DNA from: Paraconexibacter algicola | GTDB lineage: Bacteria; Actinomycetota; Thermoleophilia; Solirubrobacterales; Solirubrobacteraceae | NCBI RefSeq assembly: GCF_003044185.1 | Contig: NZ_PYYB01000001.1 | Span: 1,550,001-1,614,000, forward strand | Direction: 5' to 3' | Length of the DNA stretch: 64,000 nucleotides | Shown: one piece after another, positions 49,943 to 58,195 of the stretch | Layout: the number at the start of each line of letters is the position of its first letter | How positions within the stretch are numbered: position 1 is the first letter of the stretch | Program-made: the position numbers and the translations under genes | Notes under the pieces: generated by a model | What the model was told of the DNA's origin: nothing | Seen by the model: the letters and a program-made list of their open reading frames with translations, nothing else | Databases searched by the model: none

Positions 49943-49989
49943 ACCGTAGCGCATCCGCCCTAACGATCGTTAAGCCAGTCTGGTACGGT
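49943..49989. promoter_or_regulatory. Divergent promoters sharing one AACGATCGTT operator
   Basis: TAACGATCGTTA at 49961-49972 sits midway between TACGGT on the minus strand (49943-49948, dehydrogenase gene) and TACGGT on the plus strand (49984-49989, BadH-like gene). The gap from operator to each -10 is about 11-12 bases, so it covers both -35 regions. The plus ATG is 7 bases from its hexamer and the minus ATG 6. One bound repressor would silence both genes. Confidence 0.8.
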
Positions 49990-49996
49990 CGCCGCC

Positions 49997-50764
49997 ATGG
50001 AGGCACAGACCCACACGCGCGTCGCCCTGGTCACCGGCGGCGCCCGAGGCATCGGCCGCGCTTGCGTGGACGCCCTCGTCGAGGACGGCCACGCCGTCGT
50101 GATCGCCGACCTGCTCGCCGACGAGGCGACCCAGGCCGCGCAGGAGATCTCCGACGCCGGCGGCACCGCCCTCGGCGTCGCGATGAACGTCGCCGACTCG
50201 GCCAGCGTCGACGCCGGCGTCGCCGCCGCGCTCGAGCGCTTCGGCGCGGTCGACGCGCTCGTCAACTGCGCCGGCTGGGACGACCTCATGCCGTTTGTCA
50301 AGACCGACGAGGCCCTGTGGGACAAGGTCATCGAGATCAACTACAAGGGCGTCCTGCGCACCACCCACGCGCTGCTGCCGGGCATGATCGAGCGCGGCTA
50401 CGGCCGCATCGTGAACATCGGCTCCGACGCCGGCCGCGTCGGCTCCTCGATGGAGGCCGTCTACGCCGGCGCCAAGGGCGGCGTCATCGCCTTCAGCAAG
50501 ACCGTCGCCCGCGAGGCCGCCCGCAAGGGCGTCACCGCCAACGTCGTCTGCCCCGGCCCGACCGACACGCCGATGCTGCGCGGCGTCGTCGACGCCTCCC
50601 CCGACGGGGACAAGGTCATCGCCGCGATGACCTCCGGCGTCGCCATGAAGCGCCTCGGCCAGCCTGCCGAGGTCGCTGCCGCCGTCGCGTTCTTCGCCTC
50701 CGAGAAGGCGTCCTTCATCACCGGCCAGACGCTCTCCGTGAGCGGTGGCCTGACCATGGCCTAA
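49997..50764 (+). CDS. badH-like: BadH-like 2-hydroxycyclohexanecarboxyl-CoA dehydrogenase
   Basis: 255 residues, SDR. TGGARGIG cofactor loop (about 12-19), CAGWDDLMPFVKTDEALWDK, GRIVNIGSDAGRVGSS, catalytic Tyr156-x-x-x-Lys160 in AVYAGAKGGVIAF, then NVVCPGPTDTPMLRG and an ending GQTLSVSGGLTMA. The AGWD..PF.KT, SDA.RVGSS and VCPGPTDT blocks agree with Rhodopseudomonas BadH as I remember it, well beyond the ordinary SDR level. BadH oxidises 2-hydroxycyclohexanecarboxyl-CoA to the 2-keto form in anaerobic benzoate and aerobic alicyclic degradation. The BadI-like gene follows at 13 bases, in the same order as the pathway steps. Confidence 0.78.
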   Translation: MEAQTHTRVALVTGGARGIGRACVDALVEDGHAVVIADLLADEATQAAQEISDAGGTALGVAMNVADSASVDAGVAAALERFGAVDALVNCAGWDDLMPFVKTDEALWDKVIEINYKGVLRTTHALLPGMIERGYGRIVNIGSDAGRVGSSMEAVYAGAKGGVIAFSKTVAREAARKGVTANVVCPGPTDTPMLRGVVDASPDGDKVIAAMTSGVAMKRLGQPAEVAAAVAFFASEKASFITGQTLSVSGGLTMA

Positions 50765-50776
50765 GAGGAGATCCCC

Positions 50777-51580
50777 ATGCCGATTTTTGAAGACCTCACC
50801 GACGTCGCCTACGAGATCGAGAACGGTCTCGCGACCATCACGATCAACCGCCCCGAGCGGTTCAACTCGTTCCGCGCCAAGACCTGCGACGAGCTCATCA
50901 AGTGCTTCAAGCACGCGTGGGCCTCCGGGGACGTCGGCGTCGTCTGCCTGACCGGCGCCGGCGACCGCGCGTTCTCCACCGGCGGCGACCAGAAGCAGCG
51001 CGCCGAGACCGGCGACTACGGCCCCTCCGAGACGGGCCTGTTCGAGATCGAGACGCTGCACCGCACGATCCGCGACATCCCCAAGCCGGTCATCGCCGCC
51101 GTCAACGGCTTCGCGATCGGCGGCGGCCACGTCCTGCACGTGCTGTGCGACCTCAGCATCGCCGCCGACACCGCGAAGTTCGGGCAGGTGGGACCGAAGG
51201 TCGGCTCGTTCGACGCCGGCCTGGGCACCGGCTACCTCGCCCGCGTCGTCGGCGAGAAGCGCATGCGCGAGATCTGGTTCCTGTGCCGCCAGTACACCGC
51301 CGAGCAGGCCCTCGAGTGGGGTCTCGTCAACAAGGTCGTCCCCGCCGCCGACCTCATGGCCGAGGTCCGGCAGTGGGCCGACGAGATCTGCAACCTCAGC
51401 CCGACCGCGCTGAAGGTCCTCAAGCAGTCGATGAACATCGACACCGAGCAGTTCATCGGCACCGGCCAGATGGCCCTGACGAGCCTGATGATGTTCACCG
51501 AGACCGACGAGGCCAAGGAGGGCATCACCGCGTTCAACGAGAAGCGGGCACCCGACTTCTCGCCCTACCGCGGCGCCTGA
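50777..51580 (+). CDS. badI-like: BadI-like 2-ketocyclohexanecarboxyl-CoA hydrolase (MenB-related)
   Basis: 267 residues, crotonase superfamily, MenB/BadI branch. The BadI pattern is strong from memory: VAYEIENGLATITINRPERF, RAKTCDELIKCF, LTGAGDRAFSTGGDQKQRA, HRTIRDIPKPVIAAVNGFAI, KFGQVGPKVGSFDAGLGTGY, VVGEKRMREIWFLCRQYTAE and a terminal EGITAFNEKRAPDF. MenB shares several blocks but belongs to menaquinone genes, none of which is here, and BadI's immediate neighbour BadH is. The enzyme hydrolytically opens the cyclic beta-keto acyl-CoA to pimelyl-CoA. GAGGAG ribosome binding site 7 bases upstream; two hairpins follow. Confidence 0.78.
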   Translation: MPIFEDLTDVAYEIENGLATITINRPERFNSFRAKTCDELIKCFKHAWASGDVGVVCLTGAGDRAFSTGGDQKQRAETGDYGPSETGLFEIETLHRTIRDIPKPVIAAVNGFAIGGGHVLHVLCDLSIAADTAKFGQVGPKVGSFDAGLGTGYLARVVGEKRMREIWFLCRQYTAEQALEWGLVNKVVPAADLMAEVRQWADEICNLSPTALKVLKQSMNIDTEQFIGTGQMALTSLMMFTETDEAKEGITAFNEKRAPDFSPYRGA

Positions 51581-51591
51581 GCCGCACGGCG

Positions 51592-51632
51592 CCCGGCGGC
51601 CGCGCGCCGCCGGGTGTCGGATCGCGACACCC
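51592..51632 (+). terminator. Hairpin pair after the badHI-like operon
   Basis: 51592-51614: CCCGGCGGC and GCCGCCGGG with a CGCGC loop. 51612-51632: GGGTGTCG and CGACACCC with a GATCG loop. They share three bases, so they are alternative folds. They start 11 bases after the stop and probably end the transcript. Confidence 0.55.
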
Positions 51633-51675
51633 AGGGTGGGTCGTGCGCCCGCGCCCGGCGGGGCACCCTCGACGC

Positions 51676-52449
51676 ATGCCCCGCATCGCCACCCTGCTCC
51701 TCGCGCTCCTCGCCGCGCTCGCGCTCGCGGCGGGCCCCGCCGCCGCCCGCGACAGCCACGCTCCCGCGGGCGCCCGCGGCGACTGGCTCCCGTCCGACGT
51801 CTGGGTGATGAGCGGCTGGCTGCCCTACGACGAGGCCCGCCTCGAGTCGCTGCTGCACGTCACCCGTCAGGACCTCGACGCCTGGCTGGACGACCGCCGG
51901 TCGCTCGGCGCGCTGGCCGCCCGCCACGGCCACCCCGACCGGCGGCGCCTCGCCGCGCTGCTCGTCGCGCCGCGCGCCGCCGACCACCGCGGCACGCCGC
52001 TCGCGACGCTCCGCGCCCGCGCGCTGGACACGCTCACCCAGCCGCACCTTGCCCGCCACCTCCTGTTCCACGTGTACCACTCCCACCAGCTCCCGCGGCA
52101 TGCCCGCCAGGTGTTTGGGGTCAGCACCGCCGGCTACCTGCGGCTGCGCGACCGCGGTCGCACGCCCCGCCGGATCGCCGCGGCCGGGGGCCTGTCGGGT
52201 CGCAGTCTCCACGGTCGCCTGCACGCGTTCTTCGCCGACCGCGCCCGCCGCGGCGTCGCCGCCGGGGCGATCAGTCCGCGCGAGGCCCGCGACCTGCTCG
52301 CGGTGCAGGACGCCGGGCTCGACGCCTACATCGACCGCCCGTACCGCACGAGCGCGCAGCAGGCCTGCTACGCCGGGCAGCACCACCACGACGGCGGGCA
52401 CGACAGCCGCGAGTGCCCGGGAACCGGCGGGCAGATGGACATGTCCTGA
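51676..52449 (+). CDS. Secreted hypothetical protein with Cys/His-rich tail
   Basis: 257 residues with a signal peptide (MPRIATLLLALLAALALAAG, cleavage near AAA|R). The mature protein is Arg- and Leu-rich, with two repeats of a short helix type: LESLLHVTRQDLDAWLDDRR and RQVFGVSTAGYLRLRDRGRT with RRIAAAGGLSGRSLHGRLHA. They read like DNA-free helix-turn-helix or ligand-binding repeats. The last 30 residues hold two Cys and a His cluster (CYAGQHHHDGGHDSREC), a possible metal site. I do not recognise the family. Converges on the HAD hydrolase with 10 bases between stops. Confidence 0.55.
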   Translation: MPRIATLLLALLAALALAAGPAAARDSHAPAGARGDWLPSDVWVMSGWLPYDEARLESLLHVTRQDLDAWLDDRRSLGALAARHGHPDRRRLAALLVAPRAADHRGTPLATLRARALDTLTQPHLARHLLFHVYHSHQLPRHARQVFGVSTAGYLRLRDRGRTPRRIAAAGGLSGRSLHGRLHAFFADRARRGVAAGAISPREARDLLAVQDAGLDAYIDRPYRTSAQQACYAGQHHHDGGHDSRECPGTGGQMDMS

Positions 52450-52459
52450 GCGCGGCGGA

Positions 52460-53059
52460 CTACAGGTGCAGCAGGCGCCGCAGCTCGGCGACCGTCGCGT
52501 CCGCGTCGGTGTGGTGCACCGCCGTGATCCCGAGCGCGCGGGCGGGCGGGAGGTTGACCTCCTGGTCGTCGACGAACACGCAGTCCGACGCCGCGACGCC
52601 CGCCGCCTCCACCGCCATCGCGTAGATCTCCGGGGACGGCTTGCGGATCCCGACCCGCCCGCTGAGCACCTCCGCGTCGCAGAGCGCCCGGACCTCCGGG
52701 GCGTACATCGCCTCGCCCCAGGAGTTCGACAGCAGCACCGTCCGCACGCCCGCCGCGCGGGCGGCTGCGACGACCTCCAGCATGCGCGGCTCGACCCCGA
52801 GGCCGCCGACGAGGCGCTGCACCAGGTCGGTGTGGTCGTCGAGTCCGAGGACCGCCGCCAGCCGCGGCTCGAAGTCCTCCACCGACACGCGGCCGCACTC
52901 CAGCTCGACCGACAGCTCGTAGAAGTCGGCGCCCGGCCGGTAGGCGCCGGCGAGCCGCTCGGGCGCGATGCCGTGGTGCACGCAGAACCCCCCGACGGAG
53001 GCCCACATGTCCTCGGTCATCACACCGGCGTAGTCGAGCAGCAGGGCGGTCGGGCGCAT
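52460..53059 (-). CDS. HAD-superfamily hydrolase (subfamily IA)
   Basis: 199 residues. HAD motif I LLLDYAGVMTED has Tyr at the +1 position and Ala in place of the second Asp (D-x-A rather than the usual DxD), motif II TVLLSNSWGE (Ser), motif III Lys in GRVGIRKPSPEIY, and motif IV CVFVDDQEVNL. The missing second Asp suggests dehalogenase- or phosphonatase-like chemistry rather than a normal phosphatase, or a reduced activity. It is divergent from the two-gene phosphotransferase over 133 bases. TACGAT lies 6 bases upstream of the ATG. Confidence 0.85.
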   Translation of the reverse strand: MRPTALLLDYAGVMTEDMWASVGGFCVHHGIAPERLAGAYRPGADFYELSVELECGRVSVEDFEPRLAAVLGLDDHTDLVQRLVGGLGVEPRMLEVVAAARAAGVRTVLLSNSWGEAMYAPEVRALCDAEVLSGRVGIRKPSPEIYAMAVEAAGVAASDCVFVDDQEVNLPPARALGITAVHHTDADATVAELRRLLHL

Positions 53060-53192
53060 CGGCGCATCGTACGGCCCATCGGTTGCTCTCCCGGGGACAG
53101 ACCGCCGCGCCCGTCCTGTCCGCCCGCGCGGGTGCATCGCGGCCGGGACGCGGAGAGCATCGGCCTCAGTCACCCGTCGAGGAGGAGCACGA

Positions 53193-55514
53193 ATGGCCAC
53201 TGCAGAGGAGTTCAAGACGATCGGTGCCGGGCGCGCCGTCTTCACCCGTCCGGAGCCCGTCGAGGGCCCGGTCGCGTGGCTCGACTCGCCCCAGGCGGTC
53301 ATCCAGTTCGTGCAGCGCGACGACGTCGCCGACACGATCGTCCTCGCCCGCGGCGGCACCACGACGTTCCTCACCCCGGCGCTCACCGCGGGCGTCAAGG
53401 GCGTCATCACCCTGCAGGGCGCACCCGAGTCGCACCTCGGGATCCTCTCGCGCGAGTACGGCATCCCCTGCGTCATGGGCGTGCAGTTCGAGGACGGCGT
53501 GCGCTCCAGCCGCGGCGAGATCATCCCCGCCGACGGCGCCGTCGTGCGCCTGGACATCTCGACCCCCGAGGGCCGGGTCGCGATCGAGCCCGGCGCCCCG
53601 AGCGAGGGCGGTCGCGGCGAGCCGACCGCGGAGGAGCAGGCGCTCGCCGCCCAGATGGAGCAGGTCATCCCGCTCCTGCACCACTTCCGCGGCGAGGTCC
53701 CGCACGGCGCCGAGGGCGACCAGCAGCTGCGCGACCGGCTGAAGACCGACGTGTCGGTCCTGTCCGACGAGTCGCTGCGCCGCCGCCTGACCCCCGACGA
53801 GATCAACGACTTCAACGACTACGCCGCCTGGAACGTGTGGGACGCGCTGGCGCTGCGCTCCACCGAGGGCGAGTCCGGCCTGATCCCCCGCCAGGAGTAC
53901 GAGGCGTTCGGTTGCATCAACCAGTACCTGCGCTTCCCGACCTTCGTCGACGTGATCACCGAGAAGCTCGGCGTCGACGGCGTGATCGAGCTCGGTGCCA
54001 TCCCGCGCCGCGAGCCCGGCTCGAAGGTCAACCAGCTGCACCTCTGGTGCTCGGCGATCACGCCGCTGTTCGGCCGCGGCCTGCTGCACAAGCTCGGCCT
54101 CATCGACCTCGACCACGACACCGACGGGGTCGAGAAGCTCGTCCAGTTCCAGCGCCGCCTGATGGCGGGCTTCTGGGGCGACGGCGGCGAGCTGTTCTCC
54201 TCCTCGCGCGGCTACCGGGCGCCGGTCCTCGACCGGTCGTGGATCGACCGCTTCGCCGCCGACGTGCAGCCGTTCTCCGGTGACGACCAGCGCGGCCTGT
54301 ACCAGCGCTTCAACGCGACGACCGAGATCACCGGCTTCCTGCTGCACTTCGACAACCGCTCGGGCCTGTGCGACAGCGGCCCGTACCCGCTGCCCGACGG
54401 CGGCTTCATGATCGTGCGCGACCACTTCCTGCACGACCCGGCCTACCACTGGCACGACGTCGCCGAGGACCTCCCGCACGCGCTCACGCAGGCGATGGTC
54501 TTCCACCCGAAGGACGACCTGCAGGTCAACGTCCTGGACATCGGCACCCTGTTCAGCGAGCCGTCGAACTACCTCGACAGCCTCACCGGCATGGCCGTCT
54601 ACGCGCGGGACCGGTACGACACGCCGGTGGAGGAGCTGCGCCGCGTCGACGAGGACGAGATGCGCCTGATCCTCGAGCGCTGCGACACCACGACGACGAA
54701 GCTCTACAAGCGGATCGCCTCGATGTCGCCGCGCGACAAGATCATGTGCGGCGCGCAGGTCTACTACACCGAGTTCGTCGCACCGCTGGCCCGCCGCGCC
54801 GGCGTCTGGGAGCAGCTCGTGGAGGAGCACGACTTCTTCGAGATCGACCCGCTGGCGATGGAGGCGTACTACCCGCTCGTCCGCGACAAGCAGGCGGCGG
54901 CGATCGTGCCGCAGGCGTTCCTCATGGGCCTGCTGTCCCCGCCGGTCAGCCACGTCGGCGGCATCGACGCGTCCGCGCACGCCGAGCACTTCCCACTCCT
55001 GCACCGCATCGCGCTGCGCGGCATGCTGCCCGACCCGCCGCAGGCGGTCGGCGCGCTCGCCGAGGCGGGCCTCGTCGCGACGACCGCCGCGGGCGCGCTG
55101 CTCAGCGAGGCGGGCACCGCGGTCCACCAGGCGCTGCTGGCCGCCGAGCGCGGCGGTGCGGACACCGAGCGGCTGCAGGCCGTCTACGACCGCTTCCTGC
55201 CGATCAACGGCGACTTCAAGGCCGCCTGCGCCCGCTGGCACGACGCCGACGAGGGTGCCCGCGCGGCGCTGCTGGCCGACCTCTCCGCGCTCGTCGATCG
55301 CGTGGAGCCCGCGCTGCGGCGCTCGGGCGAGGTCGTCGCGCGGTTCGCCGACTACGGGCCGCGCCTGCGCGCCGCCCTGTCCGCCGCGGAGGCCGGCGAC
55401 CACGAGCAGGTCACCAGCCCGCAGACCGACTCGCTGCACACGGTCTGGATGGAGCTGCACGAGGACTACATCCAGATCCTCGAGATCGACCGCGAGCTCG
55501 AGGGGTCCTACTAG
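53193..55514 (+). CDS. PEP-utilising-enzyme-like protein with N-terminal phospho-His-type domain, subunit 1
   Basis: 773 residues. The first 140 residues contain a swivelling domain with ADTIVLARGGTTTFLTPAL and ITLQGAPESHLGILSREYG, where His81 stands at the phospho-His position, but the usual Thr/Ser-His pair with Gly-Gly before it is altered to PESH. The remaining 600 residues are helical and not recognisable as the PEP/pyruvate barrel, nor obviously as an RPH rifamycin-binding domain; conserved-looking stretches include QLHLWCSAITPLFGRGLLHK, FDNRSGLCDSGPYPLPDGG and KIMCGAQVYYTEFVAPLARR. I do not know the acceptor. Start has AGGAGG 7 bases upstream. The next gene begins 2 bases after the stop. 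Confidence 0.72.
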   Translation: MATAEEFKTIGAGRAVFTRPEPVEGPVAWLDSPQAVIQFVQRDDVADTIVLARGGTTTFLTPALTAGVKGVITLQGAPESHLGILSREYGIPCVMGVQFEDGVRSSRGEIIPADGAVVRLDISTPEGRVAIEPGAPSEGGRGEPTAEEQALAAQMEQVIPLLHHFRGEVPHGAEGDQQLRDRLKTDVSVLSDESLRRRLTPDEINDFNDYAAWNVWDALALRSTEGESGLIPRQEYEAFGCINQYLRFPTFVDVITEKLGVDGVIELGAIPRREPGSKVNQLHLWCSAITPLFGRGLLHKLGLIDLDHDTDGVEKLVQFQRRLMAGFWGDGGELFSSSRGYRAPVLDRSWIDRFAADVQPFSGDDQRGLYQRFNATTEITGFLLHFDNRSGLCDSGPYPLPDGGFMIVRDHFLHDPAYHWHDVAEDLPHALTQAMVFHPKDDLQVNVLDIGTLFSEPSNYLDSLTGMAVYARDRYDTPVEELRRVDEDEMRLILERCDTTTTKLYKRIASMSPRDKIMCGAQVYYTEFVAPLARRAGVWEQLVEEHDFFEIDPLAMEAYYPLVRDKQAAAIVPQAFLMGLLSPPVSHVGGIDASAHAEHFPLLHRIALRGMLPDPPQAVGALAEAGLVATTAAGALLSEAGTAVHQALLAAERGGADTERLQAVYDRFLPINGDFKAACARWHDADEGARAALLADLSALVDRVEPALRRSGEVVARFADYGPRLRAALSAAEAGDHEQVTSPQTDSLHTVWMELHEDYIQILEIDRELEGSY

Positions 55515-55516
55515 CC

Positions 55517-57088
55517 GTGCCCGCCACCTCGGTGACCGTCGTCCCCTTCGACGCCGAGGTGGCGGCCGACAAGGCGCTGCTGGGCGGCAAGGGGGCGGGA
55601 CTCGTCGCGATGGTCGCGCTGGGCCTGCCGGTGCCGCCCGGCTTCGTCGTCGGCACCGACGCCGGCCGCGCCTACCTCGCCGACGGTGCGCTCACGGACG
55701 AGCTGCGCGCGGCCGTCGACGCGCAGCTCGACGCGCTCGAGCGGCGGCTCGACCGTCGCCTGGGCGACCCGTCGGCCCCGCTGTTCGTGTCGGTGCGCTC
55801 CGGTGCGCCGGTCTCGATGCCGGGGATGATGGACACGATCCTGAACGTCGGGCTCAACGACGAGCTCGTCGAGGCGCTCGCGCAGCAGACGCAGGACCCG
55901 GCGTTCGCGTGGACGTCGTACGTGCGGCTGCTGCACACGTTCGCCACGACCGTCCGCGGCCTGTCCGAGGCGACGGTCGAGGACGCGCTGTTCGACGCGC
56001 TGCCCGACGGCCCGGACGACGGGGCGCGCACCGCGCGCGGGGAGGCCGCCGTGCTGCGTGACCTGCTCGCCCGCGAGGGCGACCCGTTCCCCGCGGACCC
56101 GCGCGAGCAGGTCCGCGAGTGCCTCGGGGCCGTGTTCTCCTCGTGGCGGTCGCCGCGCGCGATCGCCTACCGCGAGCACCGCGGGATCGACGAGGCGATG
56201 GGCACCGCGTGCGTCGTGCAGGCGATGGTCTTCGGCAACCGGGGGGAGGACTCCGGCAGCGGCGTGGCGTTCAGCCGCGATCCCGCGACCGGCGAGCCCG
56301 GCGTGTACGGGGACGTGCTGTTCGACGCGCAGGGCGAGGACGTCGTGGCGGGCGTCGCCGACCCGCTGCCGCTGACCGCGCTCGAGGACCGGCTCCCCGA
56401 CGCGGCGCGCGCTGTCGCCGACGCGCTGGCGCTGCTGGAGCGCGAGGAGCGCGACCTCGTGGAGTGCGAGTTCACGATCGAGCAGGGCCGCCTGTGGATC
56501 CTGCAGTACCGTCGCGCGCAGCGGTCGGGCCGGGCCGCCGTGCGCGTCGCCGTCGACCTCGTCGACGAGGGCGTGCTTGAGGAGCGGGAGGCCGGGGAGC
56601 GGCTGACCGACGCGCAGCTCGCCGCGGCGCACGCGCCGCGGTTCGCGGACGCGGCGTCCGACGGCGACGTGCTCGCGCGCGGCTGCGCGGCCTCGCCGGG
56701 TGCGGGCGTCGGCACCGCGGTCTTCGACGCGCACCGGGCGGCCGCCCTGAAGGAGCAGGGGCGGGACGTGGTGCTCGTGCGGCCGACGACGTCCCCGTCG
56801 GACATCCACGGGTTCATCGCCAGCGTCGCGATCGTCACCGGTCGCGGCGGGCGCACCTCGCACGCGGCGGTCGTCGCGCGCGGGATGGACCGTCCGGCGG
56901 TCTGCGGCGTCGGGGAGGTCCGCATCTCCGGGGCGGGGGCCACGGTCGACGGGGTCGCGGTGCAGGAGGGGGACCTCCTCGCCGTCGACGGCGACCGCGG
57001 GATCGTCTCCCGGGTCGCCCCGGCGCTCGCGGACCCCGAGCAGGACGAGCGGCTGCAGCGCCTGCTCGCCTGGCGCGCCGCGTCCTGA
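55517..57088 (+). CDS. Truncated pyruvate phosphate dikinase-like protein (ATP-grasp plus His domain), subunit 2
   Basis: 523 residues. The N-terminal ATP-grasp domain is PPDK-type: LGGKGAGLVAMVALGLPVP, SVRSGAPVSMPGMMDTILN, YREHRGIDEAMGTACVVQAM and EFTIEQGRLWILQYRRAQRS. The C-terminal swivelling domain has the phospho-His at about 449 in GRGGRTSHAAVVARGMDRP. The PEP/pyruvate TIM barrel of about 350 residues that ends every full PPDK is absent, so the protein cannot complete that reaction alone. It probably makes a phospho-His and passes it to a partner, here the 773-residue neighbour. GTG start. Phenylphosphate synthase and RPH are the nearest known analogies. Confidence 0.8.
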   Translation: MPATSVTVVPFDAEVAADKALLGGKGAGLVAMVALGLPVPPGFVVGTDAGRAYLADGALTDELRAAVDAQLDALERRLDRRLGDPSAPLFVSVRSGAPVSMPGMMDTILNVGLNDELVEALAQQTQDPAFAWTSYVRLLHTFATTVRGLSEATVEDALFDALPDGPDDGARTARGEAAVLRDLLAREGDPFPADPREQVRECLGAVFSSWRSPRAIAYREHRGIDEAMGTACVVQAMVFGNRGEDSGSGVAFSRDPATGEPGVYGDVLFDAQGEDVVAGVADPLPLTALEDRLPDAARAVADALALLEREERDLVECEFTIEQGRLWILQYRRAQRSGRAAVRVAVDLVDEGVLEEREAGERLTDAQLAAAHAPRFADAASDGDVLARGCAASPGAGVGTAVFDAHRAAALKEQGRDVVLVRPTTSPSDIHGFIASVAIVTGRGGRTSHAAVVARGMDRPAVCGVGEVRISGAGATVDGVAVQEGDLLAVDGDRGIVSRVAPALADPEQDERLQRLLAWRAAS

Positions 57089-57113
57089 GCGCGCGGCGCC
57101 GCCGGGCCGCGGC

Positions 57114-58166
57114 TCAGCGCCGGCGGAAGCCGCGGTCGGGCGCCGGGTCCAGCGGGCTCGACGGCGCGCCCGCGGGCACGTCGAGCAGGTTGAACGCGGG
57201 GGGCGCGATGTCGTTCGGGGCGTCGGGGTGGAACAGCGCGGCGAGCAGCTGCGCCTGCCCGCGCCCGACCCCGAGCTCGCCCATGCCGCCGTTGTACATG
57301 CGGATGCCGTGGTCCTCGCAGTGCGCGTACAGCCGCGAGAGCTCCTCCAGGCGCCCGACGCGGCACGGCTTGACGTTGACGATCGACGGGGTGAGGGCGG
57401 TCTCCTGCAGCGAGGCGACGCCGACGATCGGCGCGTCGTAGGAGACGCGGTCGCGCACCGGGCCGAGCAGGTCGACGACCGCGGGACGGTCGTCGTGGGG
57501 GTCCTCGAACCAGACGTCGGTGAACGTCGCGATCGCGCGCTCGTACATGGCCAGGAGCGCGCCCTCGTCGGCGACGTCGAGGTCGTAGCGGCCCTTGAAG
57601 TCGATGACGGTCACGCCGGGCACGGCGGCGATCTCGTCCATGATCGCCTGGGTCCACGACGGCTCGACGTCGAGCTTGAAGCCCACGGTCGGGTTGGCCG
57701 CGCGGCGCGACGCGACCCGGGCGGCGTCCGGCGGGTCGCCGAGCCCGACCGAGTTGACGAACGTCACCGGTCGCGGCGCGCGCCCGAGGACCTCGGGCAG
57801 CGTCGTGCGCGCCTGGCGCAGCGCGAGGTCCAGCGCGGCGGACTCGAAGGTCCAGCGCCGCCAGTGGCGCTCGAGCTCGTACTCGGGCGGGCCCGCGGGC
57901 CATAGCTCGAGCGTGTCGAGGTGGGCGAGGAACGCGGCGAGCGTCGGCCACGTCCCGGCGAGCGGCAGGTCGAGCGCGCGCAGGCCCGCCTGGGTGGTCG
58001 GGGTGCCGACCTGCTCGCCGAGTCCCTCCTCGCCGCGGCCGTGCAGGCGCAGCTGCGTGGTCGAGGCGTCCTCGATGCCGGTCGGGCCGGCGGGCAGCAG
58101 CGGCTCGCAGGCCGACGACTCGATGGTGACCGGCAGGTCCTTGACGGCGTTCCAGAGGTCGGGCAT
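57114..58166 (-). CDS. Enolase-superfamily protein (mandelate racemase/muconate cycloisomerase-like)
   Basis: 350 residues. Barrel motifs of the MR/MLE subgroup: VGFKLDVEPSWTQAIMDEIA (Lys and Asp on strand 2), TVIDFKGRYDLDVADEG (Asp on strand 3), VWFEDPHDD (Glu on strand 4), PSIVNVKPCRVGRLEELSRL (Lys on strand 6) and RMYNGGMGELGVGRG. The N-terminal capping domain is reduced but present (LRLHGRGEEGLGEQVGTPTT). It would abstract an alpha-proton next to a carboxylate and isomerise, racemise or dehydrate the substrate. Converges on the dikinase-like pair; a pathway link is possible but not shown. Confidence 0.82.
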   Translation of the reverse strand: MPDLWNAVKDLPVTIESSACEPLLPAGPTGIEDASTTQLRLHGRGEEGLGEQVGTPTTQAGLRALDLPLAGTWPTLAAFLAHLDTLELWPAGPPEYELERHWRRWTFESAALDLALRQARTTLPEVLGRAPRPVTFVNSVGLGDPPDAARVASRRAANPTVGFKLDVEPSWTQAIMDEIAAVPGVTVIDFKGRYDLDVADEGALLAMYERAIATFTDVWFEDPHDDRPAVVDLLGPVRDRVSYDAPIVGVASLQETALTPSIVNVKPCRVGRLEELSRLYAHCEDHGIRMYNGGMGELGVGRGQAQLLAALFHPDAPNDIAPPAFNLLDVPAGAPSSPLDPAPDRGFRRR

Positions 58167-58195
58167 GGGCGCCCGACCCTACGCGAGACGGCCGC

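Noticed and set aside
50777-51580. Menaquinone DHNA-CoA synthase (MenB).
   Set aside because: MenB and BadI share blocks, but no other men gene is present and the partner gene matches BadH. Kept as BadI-like with the MenB alternative noted.
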